From an uncultured Pelagibacteraceae bacterium (lineage in GTDB: Bacteria; Pseudomonadota; Alphaproteobacteria; Pelagibacterales; Pelagibacteraceae): a stretch of 64,000 bases of DNA. The notes beneath the pieces were generated by a model. That model saw nothing but the letters and a program-made list of their open reading frames with translations, ran no database searches and was not told the origin of the DNA. The stretch is from the NCBI GenBank assembly GCA_902589315.1, contig CACISK010000005.1, positions 42,522 through 106,521 of the forward strand, written 5' to 3'. A program made the position numbers and the translations under genes. This document shows positions 54,111-63,424 of the stretch, in pieces. Position 1 is the stretch's first letter. Each line of letters starts with the position of its first letter.

Positions 54111-55853
54111 ATGCTAAATTCTGACGAATTAATAAATAAGGTTAAATCATACAATAAGTTTCTTAACCCAGAAACTCTAAGCAAAGCATATGATTTTGCA
54201 GTGAAAGTTCATAAAGATCAAAAACGACAATCAGGAGATCCCTACGTCATTCATCCTGTTGCTGTTGCAAATATTTTAACTGAACTTAAGTTGGATAGTG
54301 CAACGATAGCAACTGGTTTACTTCACGATACCATAGAAGATACTTACGCAACTTATAAAACTATAGAAGAACAATTTGGGAAAGAAGTTGCTGATTTAGT
54401 TGATGGAGTTACAAAAATTTCAGTTTTTGAAAACCAAGCTATTTCTAATTCAAAAGCTGAAAATTTTAGAAAACTCATCCTGGCAACTTCTAAAGATATT
54501 AGAGTACTTCTTGTGAAACTTGCAGATCGTTTGCATAATATGCGAACTTTGAAGGCTATTGATAAAGAGGAAAAAAGAAAAAGAATTGCTAAAGAAACTA
54601 TGGAAATTTATGCTCCTCTAGCTGATAGAATGGGAATGAATAGAATAAGAGATGAACTTGAAGATCTTTCTTTCGATATTTTAAATCCTGAAGCAAGAAA
54701 AATGATCAAAGATAGATTAGACACAATAAAAGATAATAATTTGATTAATTATAATTCAGTTCTTAATGAATTTGAAAATCTATTAAATGAAAATAATATT
54801 GATTTTAAAATTTATTCTAGAGAAAAAACACCTTTTTCTATTTGGAGAAAAATACAAAAAAAAAGAACCTCACTAGAGCAAATTACAGACATAATTGGTT
54901 TTAGAATAATTTTAGATAATGTTGAAAATTGTTACAAAACCTTAGGTGTGATACATAATAAATGGAATTGTATACCCGGTAGATTTAAAGATTACATTTC
55001 ATCACCGAAAATAAATAATTATAAATCTCTTCATACAGCAGTGATTGGTCCAAATAAAAGACCGATTGAAATACAACTAAGAACGCAACAAATGCATGAA
55101 TTTGCGCAAAGAGGTATAGCTTCTCATTGGAAATATAAATCGTCAGAAAAGTTTAACTCTTTAACTTGGAAGGAATATGATTGGCTAGCAGATCTGGTAG
55201 AAATTATAGATAAAAATGAAAATCCAGAACATTATTTTGAGTATACAAAACTCCAAATGTTTCAAGAAAATGTTTTTTGTTTTACACCAAAAGGGTCAGT
55301 CATAAAATTACCCAAAGAAGCAAGTCCGATTGATTTTGCTTATGCTGTACACACCAAAGTAGGTGATACTGCGATTGGATGTGAAATAAATGGAAAGGAA
55401 AGTCCCTTACAATCAATATTGAGAAATGGAGATGTAGTTAAAATATTAACATCAAAAAAAGACTCACCTTCTTTGCATTGGATAACAAGTGCTAAAACTG
55501 GTAAAGCAAGAGCTGCAATAAGAAGATACTGGCAATACAAAGAAGACAGCAAGCCTACAGAAAAAAAATATAACACTACACTTTGGATGTCTTTACCTGA
55601 TAGACCTGGAATACTAGGTGATGTCACAACAATGATTGGAACCAATAATGTAAATATTTCAAGTGTTGAAATGGTAGAAAAGACTAAGAGAACCATTAAT
55701 TTTAGGTTCAACCTAATTATTCAAGATTTGAAAAACTTTACAAAACTTATTAGTGAGCTAAAACAGAAAGAATATAACTTCAAAATAATTAGACATAAAA
55801 ACAAAAAATATGCTTTCTTTAAAAGATTCTTTAGCGGTTTTAAAAAAAACTAA
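54111..55853 (+). CDS. rsh: RelA/SpoT homolog, bifunctional (p)ppGpp synthetase/hydrolase (short, 580 aa)
   Basis: HD domain LLHDTIEDT, synthetase GRFKDYISSPKINNYKSLHTAVIGP and IEIQLRTQQMHEFAQRGIASHW, TGS FTPKGSVIKLPKEASPIDFAYAVHTKVGD, C-terminal ACT DRPGILGDVTTMIG. Confidence 0.95.
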   Translation: MLNSDELINKVKSYNKFLNPETLSKAYDFAVKVHKDQKRQSGDPYVIHPVAVANILTELKLDSATIATGLLHDTIEDTYATYKTIEEQFGKEVADLVDGVTKISVFENQAISNSKAENFRKLILATSKDIRVLLVKLADRLHNMRTLKAIDKEEKRKRIAKETMEIYAPLADRMGMNRIRDELEDLSFDILNPEARKMIKDRLDTIKDNNLINYNSVLNEFENLLNENNIDFKIYSREKTPFSIWRKIQKKRTSLEQITDIIGFRIILDNVENCYKTLGVIHNKWNCIPGRFKDYISSPKINNYKSLHTAVIGPNKRPIEIQLRTQQMHEFAQRGIASHWKYKSSEKFNSLTWKEYDWLADLVEIIDKNENPEHYFEYTKLQMFQENVFCFTPKGSVIKLPKEASPIDFAYAVHTKVGDTAIGCEINGKESPLQSILRNGDVVKILTSKKDSPSLHWITSAKTGKARAAIRRYWQYKEDSKPTEKKYNTTLWMSLPDRPGILGDVTTMIGTNNVNISSVEMVEKTKRTINFRFNLIIQDLKNFTKLISELKQKEYNFKIIRHKNKKYAFFKRFFSGFKKN

Positions 55854-56400
55854 GGCACTTTTAGAAGGACATTTTGTTTTATCTTCAGGTTTACATTCAC
55901 CTCAATACGTTCAATGTGCCAAATTATTAAGTTATCCAAAAAAATCAGAAAAATTTTGCAAATCCTTAAGCACTAAAATAAAAAAAAAATTCAAAAAAAT
56001 TGATATAATTTTGTCACCAGCTATGGGTGGTATTGTAATAGGTTATATCGTTGGAAGTTTATTGAATAAGGAGACAATATTTTGTGAAAGAGTTAATGGG
56101 AAATTTACTTTAAGAAGAGGTTTTTCAATTAAAAAAAATTCTAAAGTTTTGATAGTAGAAGACGTGATTACTACAGGTAAGTCAAGTTTAGAATGTGCTC
56201 GACTTGTAAAAAAATATAAATCAAAAGTAGTTGGATATGCGTGTTTGATTAATAGATCTAGTAAACCAAGTTTAAAAATTAAAGATAAAAATATTGTTTC
56301 CCAAATCAAATTAGAAATACCAACTTATAAAAAAAATGATTTACCAATTGAGTTGAAAAAAATTCCAATTACAAAACCAGGAAGTAGATATTTAAAATGA
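55810..56400 (+). CDS. pyrE: Orotate phosphoribosyltransferase
   Basis: ALLEGHFVLSSGLHSPQYVQCAKLL; PRPP motif VLIVEDVITTGKSS. Confidence 0.94.
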   Translation: MLSLKDSLAVLKKTKALLEGHFVLSSGLHSPQYVQCAKLLSYPKKSEKFCKSLSTKIKKKFKKIDIILSPAMGGIVIGYIVGSLLNKETIFCERVNGKFTLRRGFSIKKNSKVLIVEDVITTGKSSLECARLVKKYKSKVVGYACLINRSSKPSLKIKDKNIVSQIKLEIPTYKKNDLPIELKKIPITKPGSRYLK

Positions 56401-57116
56401 AATCTAGACTAGGTGTTAACGTAGATCATATTGCAACATTAAGAAACGCCAGAGGAGAAGGACATCCTGATCCTATTTCATATGCAAAACAAGTTATGAA
56501 TTTTGGTGCTAATTCTATTACTATTCATTTAAGAGAAGATCGTAGACACATTAGAGATGAAGACGTAGCTATATTTTCAAAAATTAAAAGAGTACCAATA
56601 AATTTAGAAATGGCTGCTAATAATGAAATGCTTAAAATTGCGTTAAAATATAAACCTAATTTTGTTTGTATAGTTCCTGAAAAAAGAAATGAAATAACCA
56701 CTGAAGGAGGTTTAAATATCACCAAAAACAAAAAAATAATTAAAAAAGTAATTAGTAAATTAAATTCGAAAAAAATTAGAACAAGTCTTTTCATCAATCC
56801 AAATATTAAAGATGTTTTTGCATCAAAAGAATTAAATGCAAAATGTGTGGAACTTCATACAGGAAAATTTGCTTTAAAAGTTAAAAATAACAAAAATTAT
56901 CTAGTTGAGTTCAAAAAAATAAAAAATTGTGCCACGTTAGCAAAAAAACTAGGAATGGAAGTTCATGCAGGTCATGGCCTAGATTATAAATCAACTAAAA
57001 TTTTAAGAAAGATTAAATCTATAGAGGAATTTAATATTGGACATTTTATAATTGGAGAGGCCATCATGTTTGGTATGAAAAAAGTAATCACTAATTTTAG
57101 AAAAATATTAAACTAA
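56397..57116 (+). CDS. pdxJ: Pyridoxine 5'-phosphate synthase
   Basis: RLGVNVDHIATLRNARGEGHPDPISYA; TIHLREDRRHIRDEDV. Confidence 0.97.
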   Translation: MKSRLGVNVDHIATLRNARGEGHPDPISYAKQVMNFGANSITIHLREDRRHIRDEDVAIFSKIKRVPINLEMAANNEMLKIALKYKPNFVCIVPEKRNEITTEGGLNITKNKKIIKKVISKLNSKKIRTSLFINPNIKDVFASKELNAKCVELHTGKFALKVKNNKNYLVEFKKIKNCATLAKKLGMEVHAGHGLDYKSTKILRKIKSIEEFNIGHFIIGEAIMFGMKKVITNFRKILN

Positions 57117-57502
57117 TGATAATTGGTAATGGTGTTGATATTATTGATAATAAAAGAATAGAAAAATCCCTAAAAATTAAAGGTTTTAAAAAAAGACTCT
57201 TTACATTGAATGAAATTAAACAATCAAAAAAATACAGAAACAAAACGAATTACTTTGCAAAAAGATTTGCTGCTAAAGAAGCTTTCGTTAAATCAATAGG
57301 CACAGGGTTTAGAGATAATATTAATTTTAATGATATTGAAATATACAATAATAAGAAAGGATCACCTAAAATTAAAATTTCACAGAAAATAAAAGATATA
57401 TTAAAAAAAAAATTTAAATTAAAGAATTACGATATACATCTCTCACTTTCGGATGAAAAAAACCACTCAATTGCATTTGTTATTTTGAATAGAAAAAAAT
57501 GA
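57116..57502 (+). CDS. acpS: Holo-[acyl-carrier-protein] synthase
   Basis: IIGNGVDIIDNKRIEKSL; YFAKRFAAKEAFVKSIGTG. Confidence 0.96.
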   Translation: MIIGNGVDIIDNKRIEKSLKIKGFKKRLFTLNEIKQSKKYRNKTNYFAKRFAAKEAFVKSIGTGFRDNINFNDIEIYNNKKGSPKIKISQKIKDILKKKFKLKNYDIHLSLSDEKNHSIAFVILNRKK

Positions 57503-58227
57503 AAAATTTTATAATTGATAATACTAAAACATTATTTTATGCATTAATAATTGCAGTATTTATAAGATCAATATTAATCCAGCCATTTTATATACCATCA
57601 TCATCAATGGAAACTAACTTGCTTGTGGGTGACAGATTATTTGTTACAAAATTCTCTTACGGATATAGTAAACATTCATTTCCTTTTAGTCCTCCTATTT
57701 TTAAAGGACGTATATTAAATAAAAACCCTAAAAGAGGAGATGTTATAGTTTTTAAAACACCGGCTGATAATCGTACAGATTATATTAAAAGATTGATTGG
57801 TTTACCAGGTGATACAATACAATTTATTGATGGTGATTTATATATAAATTCTAATCAAGTTTTAAAAACAATTAAAAGCAAAAATGATAAGTTATATTGT
57901 GGATCATCTCAAATTGATGTCAATATATTTGAAGAAAAACTTCCAAATGGAAAAAGTTATTTAGCAGCATATAGAACCGATATAACTTTTTCTAATTCAG
58001 ATAAATACATTGTTCCTGAAAATCATTTTTTTTTCTTAGGTGACAATAGGGATTGTTCTAAAGACAGCAGATTTCTATCTGAAGTTGGTTATGTTAATCA
58101 AAATAATTTAGTTGGAAAAGCACAAATTTTATTTTTTTCATCTAATCCAAGGAAAGGAAGTATCTTTAATATTTTCAAATGGAATGAAATAGTTCGATTT
58201 GAAAGATTTTTTAATAAAATAATTTAA
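57499..58227 (+). CDS. lepB: Signal peptidase I
   Basis: IRSILIQPFYIPSSSMETNLLVGDRLFVTKFSYGYS; GDVIVFKTPADNRTDYIKRLIGLPGD; FFFLGDNRDCSKDSR. Confidence 0.97.
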   Translation: MKNFIIDNTKTLFYALIIAVFIRSILIQPFYIPSSSMETNLLVGDRLFVTKFSYGYSKHSFPFSPPIFKGRILNKNPKRGDVIVFKTPADNRTDYIKRLIGLPGDTIQFIDGDLYINSNQVLKTIKSKNDKLYCGSSQIDVNIFEEKLPNGKSYLAAYRTDITFSNSDKYIVPENHFFFLGDNRDCSKDSRFLSEVGYVNQNNLVGKAQILFFSSNPRKGSIFNIFKWNEIVRFERFFNKII

Positions 58228-58231
58228 ATAA

Positions 58232-58894
58232 ATGAAGTTAAACAAACTACAAAAGAAAATAGGTATTAGCTTTAAAGATGATAAACTATTGATACAAGCC
58301 TTAACACACAAAAGTTTTGATACAAAAAATAATTATGAAAAACTAGAATTTTTAGGTGATAGAGTTTTAGGATTTGTTATATCAAAAAAACTTCTAGAGT
58401 TATATCCAAATGAAAAAGTTGGTATAATTGATAAAAAACTTGCAAATTTGGTTAATAAAAATAAGTGTTTTGAAATTGGCAATGAATTAGAGTTGGATAA
58501 CTATATTTTAACAGGAAACACAGAAAAGAAAAAAAAAATCAATATAGAAAAAAAAATTATATCTGATTGTTGTGAGTCTTTGATAGGAGCTATTTATATA
58601 GATAAAGGTTTTGAGGCTTCATCTAAATTTATACTAAATTATTGGAAAAATTATTTAAATTTATCAGATATTACTGTAATCGACTCCAAAACAAGATTAC
58701 AAGAATATTCATTAAAGAAATTTAAAACATTGCCAATATATAAACTTATTTCTAATACAGGACCAAGACACAAACCAAACTTTAAAATTAGTGTAAAAAT
58801 TAAGGATAGCAAAACAGTTATTGCTGATGGTAGTTCAAAAAAAAATGCAGAACAGGCTGCAGCTATGAAACTTTTAGAAACTATTAAAATATAA
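58232..58894 (+). CDS. rnc: Ribonuclease III
   Basis: YEKLEFLGDRVLGFVISKKL signature; C-terminal dsRNA-binding domain. Confidence 0.96.
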   Translation: MKLNKLQKKIGISFKDDKLLIQALTHKSFDTKNNYEKLEFLGDRVLGFVISKKLLELYPNEKVGIIDKKLANLVNKNKCFEIGNELELDNYILTGNTEKKKKINIEKKIISDCCESLIGAIYIDKGFEASSKFILNYWKNYLNLSDITVIDSKTRLQEYSLKKFKTLPIYKLISNTGPRHKPNFKISVKIKDSKTVIADGSSKKNAEQAAAMKLLETIKI

Positions 58895-59574
58895 TGAATT
58901 GGCAAGATAAAGGTTACTTACTCTCAAAAAATAAATATAATGAAAATTCTGTAATATCTGAATTTTATACTGAAGATCACGGAAAAATTTCAGGAATTAT
59001 TTTTGGAGGAACTTCAAAAAAAATAAAAAACTACTTATTTGAGGGTAATAAATTGTATATAAATTATAATTCAAAATCTCAATCAAAAATTGGTTCTTTA
59101 AAAGTTGAAATTGATGAATTTAAAACTCCTTACTTTTTAGAAGATAAGCAAAAACTTCTTTGTATAATTTATGCAATGAATTTGATTAAAATTTTAACAG
59201 TAGAGAACGAAAAAAATAAAGAGATTTATTACCTAATTGATAATTATTTTGAGATATTAAAAGATGAAGAGTGGCTTTCAAAGTTTGTAAATTGGGAGTT
59301 AAACTTTTATAAATTAATTGGATATGACATAGACTTTAATGATTATGTAGAAAAAGTTTCTGAAGGTAATAAAATTAATTATAAATTAAAAAATTCTGGC
59401 AAAATCATTCCAAATTTTTTAGTAAATAAAAATGAAGAAGATATAAGCTTTGAAGATACTTTTGATGCTTTAAAAATTGTAGGAGATTTTTTAGATAAGA
59501 CAATAGTTAAACCGAACAATCTAAATTTTCCCAAAACAAGATTTAATTTTCAAAATTCTTTAAAACTAATCTAG
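58894..59574 (+). CDS. recO: DNA repair protein RecO
   Basis: MNWQDKGYLLSKNKYNENSVISEFYTEDHGKISGIIFGG; directly downstream of rnc. Confidence 0.9.
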   Translation: MNWQDKGYLLSKNKYNENSVISEFYTEDHGKISGIIFGGTSKKIKNYLFEGNKLYINYNSKSQSKIGSLKVEIDEFKTPYFLEDKQKLLCIIYAMNLIKILTVENEKNKEIYYLIDNYFEILKDEEWLSKFVNWELNFYKLIGYDIDFNDYVEKVSEGNKINYKLKNSGKIIPNFLVNKNEEDISFEDTFDALKIVGDFLDKTIVKPNNLNFPKTRFNFQNSLKLI

Positions 59575-60558
59575 TTTTATTTGATCAGCAAAATAGGTTA
59601 TAATTGCATTTGCTCCAGCTCTTTTAAAGGAAACTAGACTTTCATATATCGATTTTTTATCTAATATATTCTTTGAAATTGCATTTTTTATGAGACTATA
59701 TTCTCCTGATACTTGGTATGCAATAACTGGAATTTTAAAATTATTCTTAACTTCCCTAATTATATCAAGATAAGGCAACCCTGGTTTTACTATTATCATG
59801 TCTGCTCCTTCTTTTATATCTAATGCAACTTCTCTTAATGATTCATAATTGTTTTTAAAATCCATCTGATAAGTTTTTTTGTCTCCTTTTAAGAGACTTC
59901 TTGATCCAACAGCATTTCTGAATGGGCCATAAAAACTTGATGCATACTTAACAGCATATGATAAAATTTGAACATCTTTAAGATTATTTTTATCTAAAGC
60001 TTTACGAATTTTTAAAACTCTACCATCCATCATATCTGAGGGTGCAATCACGTCACAACCCATTTTTGCCTGCAATATTGATTGTTTAATTAATATTTCT
60101 AATGTTTCATCATTCAAAATTTCATTTTTTTTAATTATTCCATCATGTCCATGTGATGTATATGGATCTAATGCAACATCACACATTATTCCAATTTCGT
60201 TCTTATAATTTTTTTTGATGAATTTTATTGCTTGGCAAACTAAATTATTTTCATTTAATGCTTCATTCCCATATTCATCTCTTTTTTTTGGATTTGTATA
60301 AGGGAATAAAGCTACCATTGGTATTCCTAATTTTAGTGCTTTATCAACTACACTTTTTAATTTATCAATAGAGTACCTAAAAACATTTGGCATTGAATTA
60401 ATTGGAACTTTTTTTGCTTTTCCTTCAGTAAGAAAGATAGGTAAAATAAAATCATTGTAAGATAGATCATTATCTTGAACTAATCTTCTAGACCAACTGA
60501 ATTTTCTTGATCTTCTCAATCTTAAATTAGGATAGCTACCTGTGATAATCATTATCAA
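59566..60558 (-). CDS. hemB: Delta-aminolevulinic acid dehydratase (porphobilinogen synthase)
   Basis: LRLRRSRKFSWSRRLVQDNDLSYNDFILPIFL; IGIMCDVALDPYTSHGHDG; MIIVKPGLPYLDIIREVK. Confidence 0.96.
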   Translation of the reverse strand: MIMIITGSYPNLRLRRSRKFSWSRRLVQDNDLSYNDFILPIFLTEGKAKKVPINSMPNVFRYSIDKLKSVVDKALKLGIPMVALFPYTNPKKRDEYGNEALNENNLVCQAIKFIKKNYKNEIGIMCDVALDPYTSHGHDGIIKKNEILNDETLEILIKQSILQAKMGCDVIAPSDMMDGRVLKIRKALDKNNLKDVQILSYAVKYASSFYGPFRNAVGSRSLLKGDKKTYQMDFKNNYESLREVALDIKEGADMIIVKPGLPYLDIIREVKNNFKIPVIAYQVSGEYSLIKNAISKNILDKKSIYESLVSFKRAGANAIITYFADQIKLD

Positions 60559-60567
60559 TTAATTTTT

Positions 60568-60598
60568 TTGATGCGACAATAGTAATATTTAATATAAT
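60568..60598 (+). promoter_or_regulatory. Candidate promoter for the hydroxylase-like gene (TTGATG 60568-60573, 19-nt spacer, TATAAT 60593-60598)
   Basis: Perfect -10 hexamer 25 nt before the ATG at 60623, in the hemB-divergent gap; the long spacer weakens the call. Confidence 0.3.
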
Positions 60599-60622
60599 AG
60601 TCTATAAGATAGTAGAGCATCG

Positions 60623-61213
60623 ATGTCACAATTATTCAATGATTTCCAAAAACAAGATGTAAAATTTGATATCATAAAATTAAAACAAGCTTGTGATGAA
60701 GTATTAAAAATAAAAGGTTTTGATACAAGTCTTGGAATACCTCACTTTGCCGGTATACCCCTAAATCAAATTCCAGGTGATCCAGATTCTGTTAAAGGAA
60801 ATAATGTAAGAGGCATTTATTGGACTAAACCAGATAGTACAGGTGTTGAGGTACAAAGGGAAAGTAAAATTGATGAACATAAATATACAGAATTTGTTGA
60901 TGACTTTAAAAATACTTATTTCAAAGAAGTTTATGACCAATTAACAAAAAAATATAAATTAGGTAGGATGAGACTTCTTCTTAAAGAGCCAAGATCAACA
61001 TTGAGTTGGCATAGAGATCCGGAGCCAAGGCTTCATATACCTATATACACAAATCCTGGAGCAATAATGGTTGTTGATAATGTTGCAAAACATATGCCAG
61101 CAGATGGCTCTGTTTGGATTACTAATAATACTAAATATCACAATGCATTTAATGGGGGTGAAGAAAATAGAGTTCACCTTGTTGCTTGTGTTTTAAATTA
61201 CAAATTTAATTAA
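60623..61213 (+). CDS. Aspartyl/asparaginyl beta-hydroxylase-like (2OG-Fe(II)) protein
   Basis: HxD motif LSWHRDPEPRLHIPIYTNPGAIMVVD and distal HNAFNGGEENRVHLVACVL consistent with a double-stranded beta-helix Asp/Asn hydroxylase. Confidence 0.7.
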   Translation: MSQLFNDFQKQDVKFDIIKLKQACDEVLKIKGFDTSLGIPHFAGIPLNQIPGDPDSVKGNNVRGIYWTKPDSTGVEVQRESKIDEHKYTEFVDDFKNTYFKEVYDQLTKKYKLGRMRLLLKEPRSTLSWHRDPEPRLHIPIYTNPGAIMVVDNVAKHMPADGSVWITNNTKYHNAFNGGEENRVHLVACVLNYKFN

Positions 61214-61214
61214 A

Positions 61215-61640
61215 TTGAAAAAAATTTTTATTTCTTCAGATCATGGTGGTTTTAATTTAAAAAAGAATATTTTAAAATACTTTAATAAAAAATATCCAAT
61301 AAAAGATCTGGGACCAAAACAAAACAAGAAGTCCGTTGATTATCCTGATTTTGCTCATAAACTTTGTAAACAAGTGGCGAAAAACAAGAATCATGTAGGA
61401 ATACTTGTTTGTGGTTCGGGAGTAGGAATGTCTATTGCTGCAAACAAAAATAAGGGAATACGCGCAGCTTTATGCTATTCAGTAAAAAATGCCAAATTAT
61501 CGCGATTGCATAATGATGCAAATGTTATAACATTAGGAGAAAGGCTTATTAAAAAAACAGTTGCCTTAAAATGTGTTGAAAGCTTTCTAAAAACTAAGTT
61601 TGAAGGCGGTAGACATATAAAAAGAATTAAAAAAATATAG
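61215..61640 (+). CDS. rpiB: Ribose-5-phosphate isomerase B
   Basis: IFISSDHGGFNLKKNILKYF; VDYPDFAHKLCK; GILVCGSGVGMSIAANKNKGIRAALC. Confidence 0.95.
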   Translation: MKKIFISSDHGGFNLKKNILKYFNKKYPIKDLGPKQNKKSVDYPDFAHKLCKQVAKNKNHVGILVCGSGVGMSIAANKNKGIRAALCYSVKNAKLSRLHNDANVITLGERLIKKTVALKCVESFLKTKFEGGRHIKRIKKI

Positions 61641-61648
61641 GTAAATAG

Positions 61649-62959
61649 ATGTCTAGTGAAAAAAAATATTTAAACACTCAATATGAAAACTTTTTTGAAA
61701 AAAAATTGTCTGAAGCTGATCCAGAAATATTTGATGCAGTCAATAAAGAATTAATCAGACAACAAAATCATATCGAATTAATCGCATCAGAAAACATTGT
61801 TTCACAAGCTGTTTTAGAGGCACAAGGTTCAGTACTAACAAATAAGTATGCCGAAGGTTACCCAGGTAAAAGATATTATAACGGTTGTGAACATGTTGAT
61901 GTTGCTGAGTCGCTTGCTAACGATAGATTAAAAAAACTTTTTAATTGTAAATTTGCGAATTCACAACCTCATTCTGGCGCGCAAGCTAACGGAGCAGTGT
62001 TTTTAGCATTATTAAAGCCAGGTGATACTTTTATGGGAATGAGTTTAAATTCTGGTGGACATATTACTCATGGTCTTAAAATTGCAATGTCAGGTAAATG
62101 GTTTAATGCAATAAGCTACGATGTAGATAAAACCTCTGAATTAATCGACTATGACGAAGTTGAAAGATTAGCAATTGAAAATAAACCTAAACTTATAATT
62201 GCTGGAGGTAGTGCATACTCTAGGATAATTGATTTTAAAAGATTTAGAGAAATTGCTGATAAGGTTGGAGCATTCTTTATGGTAGATATGGCTCATTTTT
62301 CAGGTCTTGTTGCTGGTAAAGGTTATCCAAATCCTGTTGATCATGCTCATGTCGTTACATCTACAACTCATAAAGTTTTTAGAAGTGCCAGAGGTGGAAT
62401 TATTTTAACAAATCACGAGGATATTTATAAAAAAATTAATACAGCTGTATTTCCTGGTTATCAGGGTGGCCCTCTGATGCATATAATAGCAGCAAAAGCA
62501 GTTGGATTTAAAGAAGCATTAGAACCTTCTTTCAAAGAATATATATCGAATGTTTTAGCTAACGCAAAAATTCTCGCAGAAACATTAAAAACAAATGGTT
62601 TTAAGATTTATTCTGGAGGAACAGATACTCATTTAATGTTGGTAGATTTAAGACCTTTTGGTGTCAAAGGTAATGCTGCAGCTGAAAGTTTATCAAGAGC
62701 CAATATAACATGTAATAAAAATGGAATTCCTTTTGATACAGAAAGTCCAATGGTTACTTCTGGTATAAGACTAGGTTCTCAAGCGGCAACAACTCGAGGT
62801 TTTGGTTTAAATGAATTTAAAATTGTTGGTGAATTAATTACTAAAGTAATTAAAGGCTTGTCATCAAACCCCGACGATAATACAAAAATTGAAGACGAAG
62901 TAAGAAAAGAAGTTGTTGATTTATGTTCAAATTTCCCAATTTATAAAAATTTGGGATAA
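61649..62959 (+). CDS. glyA: Serine hydroxymethyltransferase
   Basis: [60 protein letters not shown]. Confidence 0.98.
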   Translation: MSSEKKYLNTQYENFFEKKLSEADPEIFDAVNKELIRQQNHIELIASENIVSQAVLEAQGSVLTNKYAEGYPGKRYYNGCEHVDVAESLANDRLKKLFNCKFANSQPHSGAQANGAVFLALLKPGDTFMGMSLNSGGHITHGLKIAMSGKWFNAISYDVDKTSELIDYDEVERLAIENKPKLIIAGGSAYSRIIDFKRFREIADKVGAFFMVDMAHFSGLVAGKGYPNPVDHAHVVTSTTHKVFRSARGGIILTNHEDIYKKINTAVFPGYQGGPLMHIIAAKAVGFKEALEPSFKEYISNVLANAKILAETLKTNGFKIYSGGTDTHLMLVDLRPFGVKGNAAAESLSRANITCNKNGIPFDTESPMVTSGIRLGSQAATTRGFGLNEFKIVGELITKVIKGLSSNPDDNTKIEDEVRKEVVDLCSNFPIYKNLG

Positions 62960-62965
62960 TGAATT

Positions 62966-63424
62966 ATGATTTGTCCCTGTGATAAAAAAGGTGAAACTTC
63001 AGTTGTAGATTCTAGACCTACTGAAGATGGAACAGCTATAAGAAGAAGGAGGCTTTGTAGCTGTGGACAGAGATTTACTACATTTGAAAGAGTTCAATTT
63101 CGTGAGCTAACAATTGTAAAGAAAAATGGAAGAAAATCAGCATTTGATAGAGATAAATTGTCTAAATCCATTTATGTAGCTCTAAAAAAAAGACCTCTTG
63201 ATACTGAAACAGTAGAAAAATTTATTTCTAAAATTTCTCGATCACTAGAAGAATTTGGTCAAAGTGAAATTTCTTCGAACACTATTGGCACAATGGTAAT
63301 GGACGGATTAAAAGAATTGGACCCGGTAGCTTATGTTAGATTTGCATCAGTATATAGAAATTTTAGAGAAGAAAAAGACTTTGTTCAATTTGTTGATAAA
63401 ATTGATGTCTTTAAGAAGAGATAA
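62966..63424 (+). CDS. nrdR: Transcriptional repressor NrdR
   Basis: [43 protein letters not shown] zinc ribbon plus ATP-cone. Confidence 0.95.
   Translation: MICPCDKKGETSVVDSRPTEDGTAIRRRRLCSCGQRFTTFERVQFRELTIVKKNGRKSAFDRDKLSKSIYVALKKRPLDTETVEKFISKISRSLEEFGQSEISSNTIGTMVMDGLKELDPVAYVRFASVYRNFREEKDFVQFVDKIDVFKKR

Noticed and set aside
61640-61649. Possible glycine riboswitch upstream of glyA or soxB
   Set aside because: Only 8 nt between rpiB and glyA, and the 64-nt soxB-tRNA gap is too short for a glycine aptamer and shows only the palindrome.
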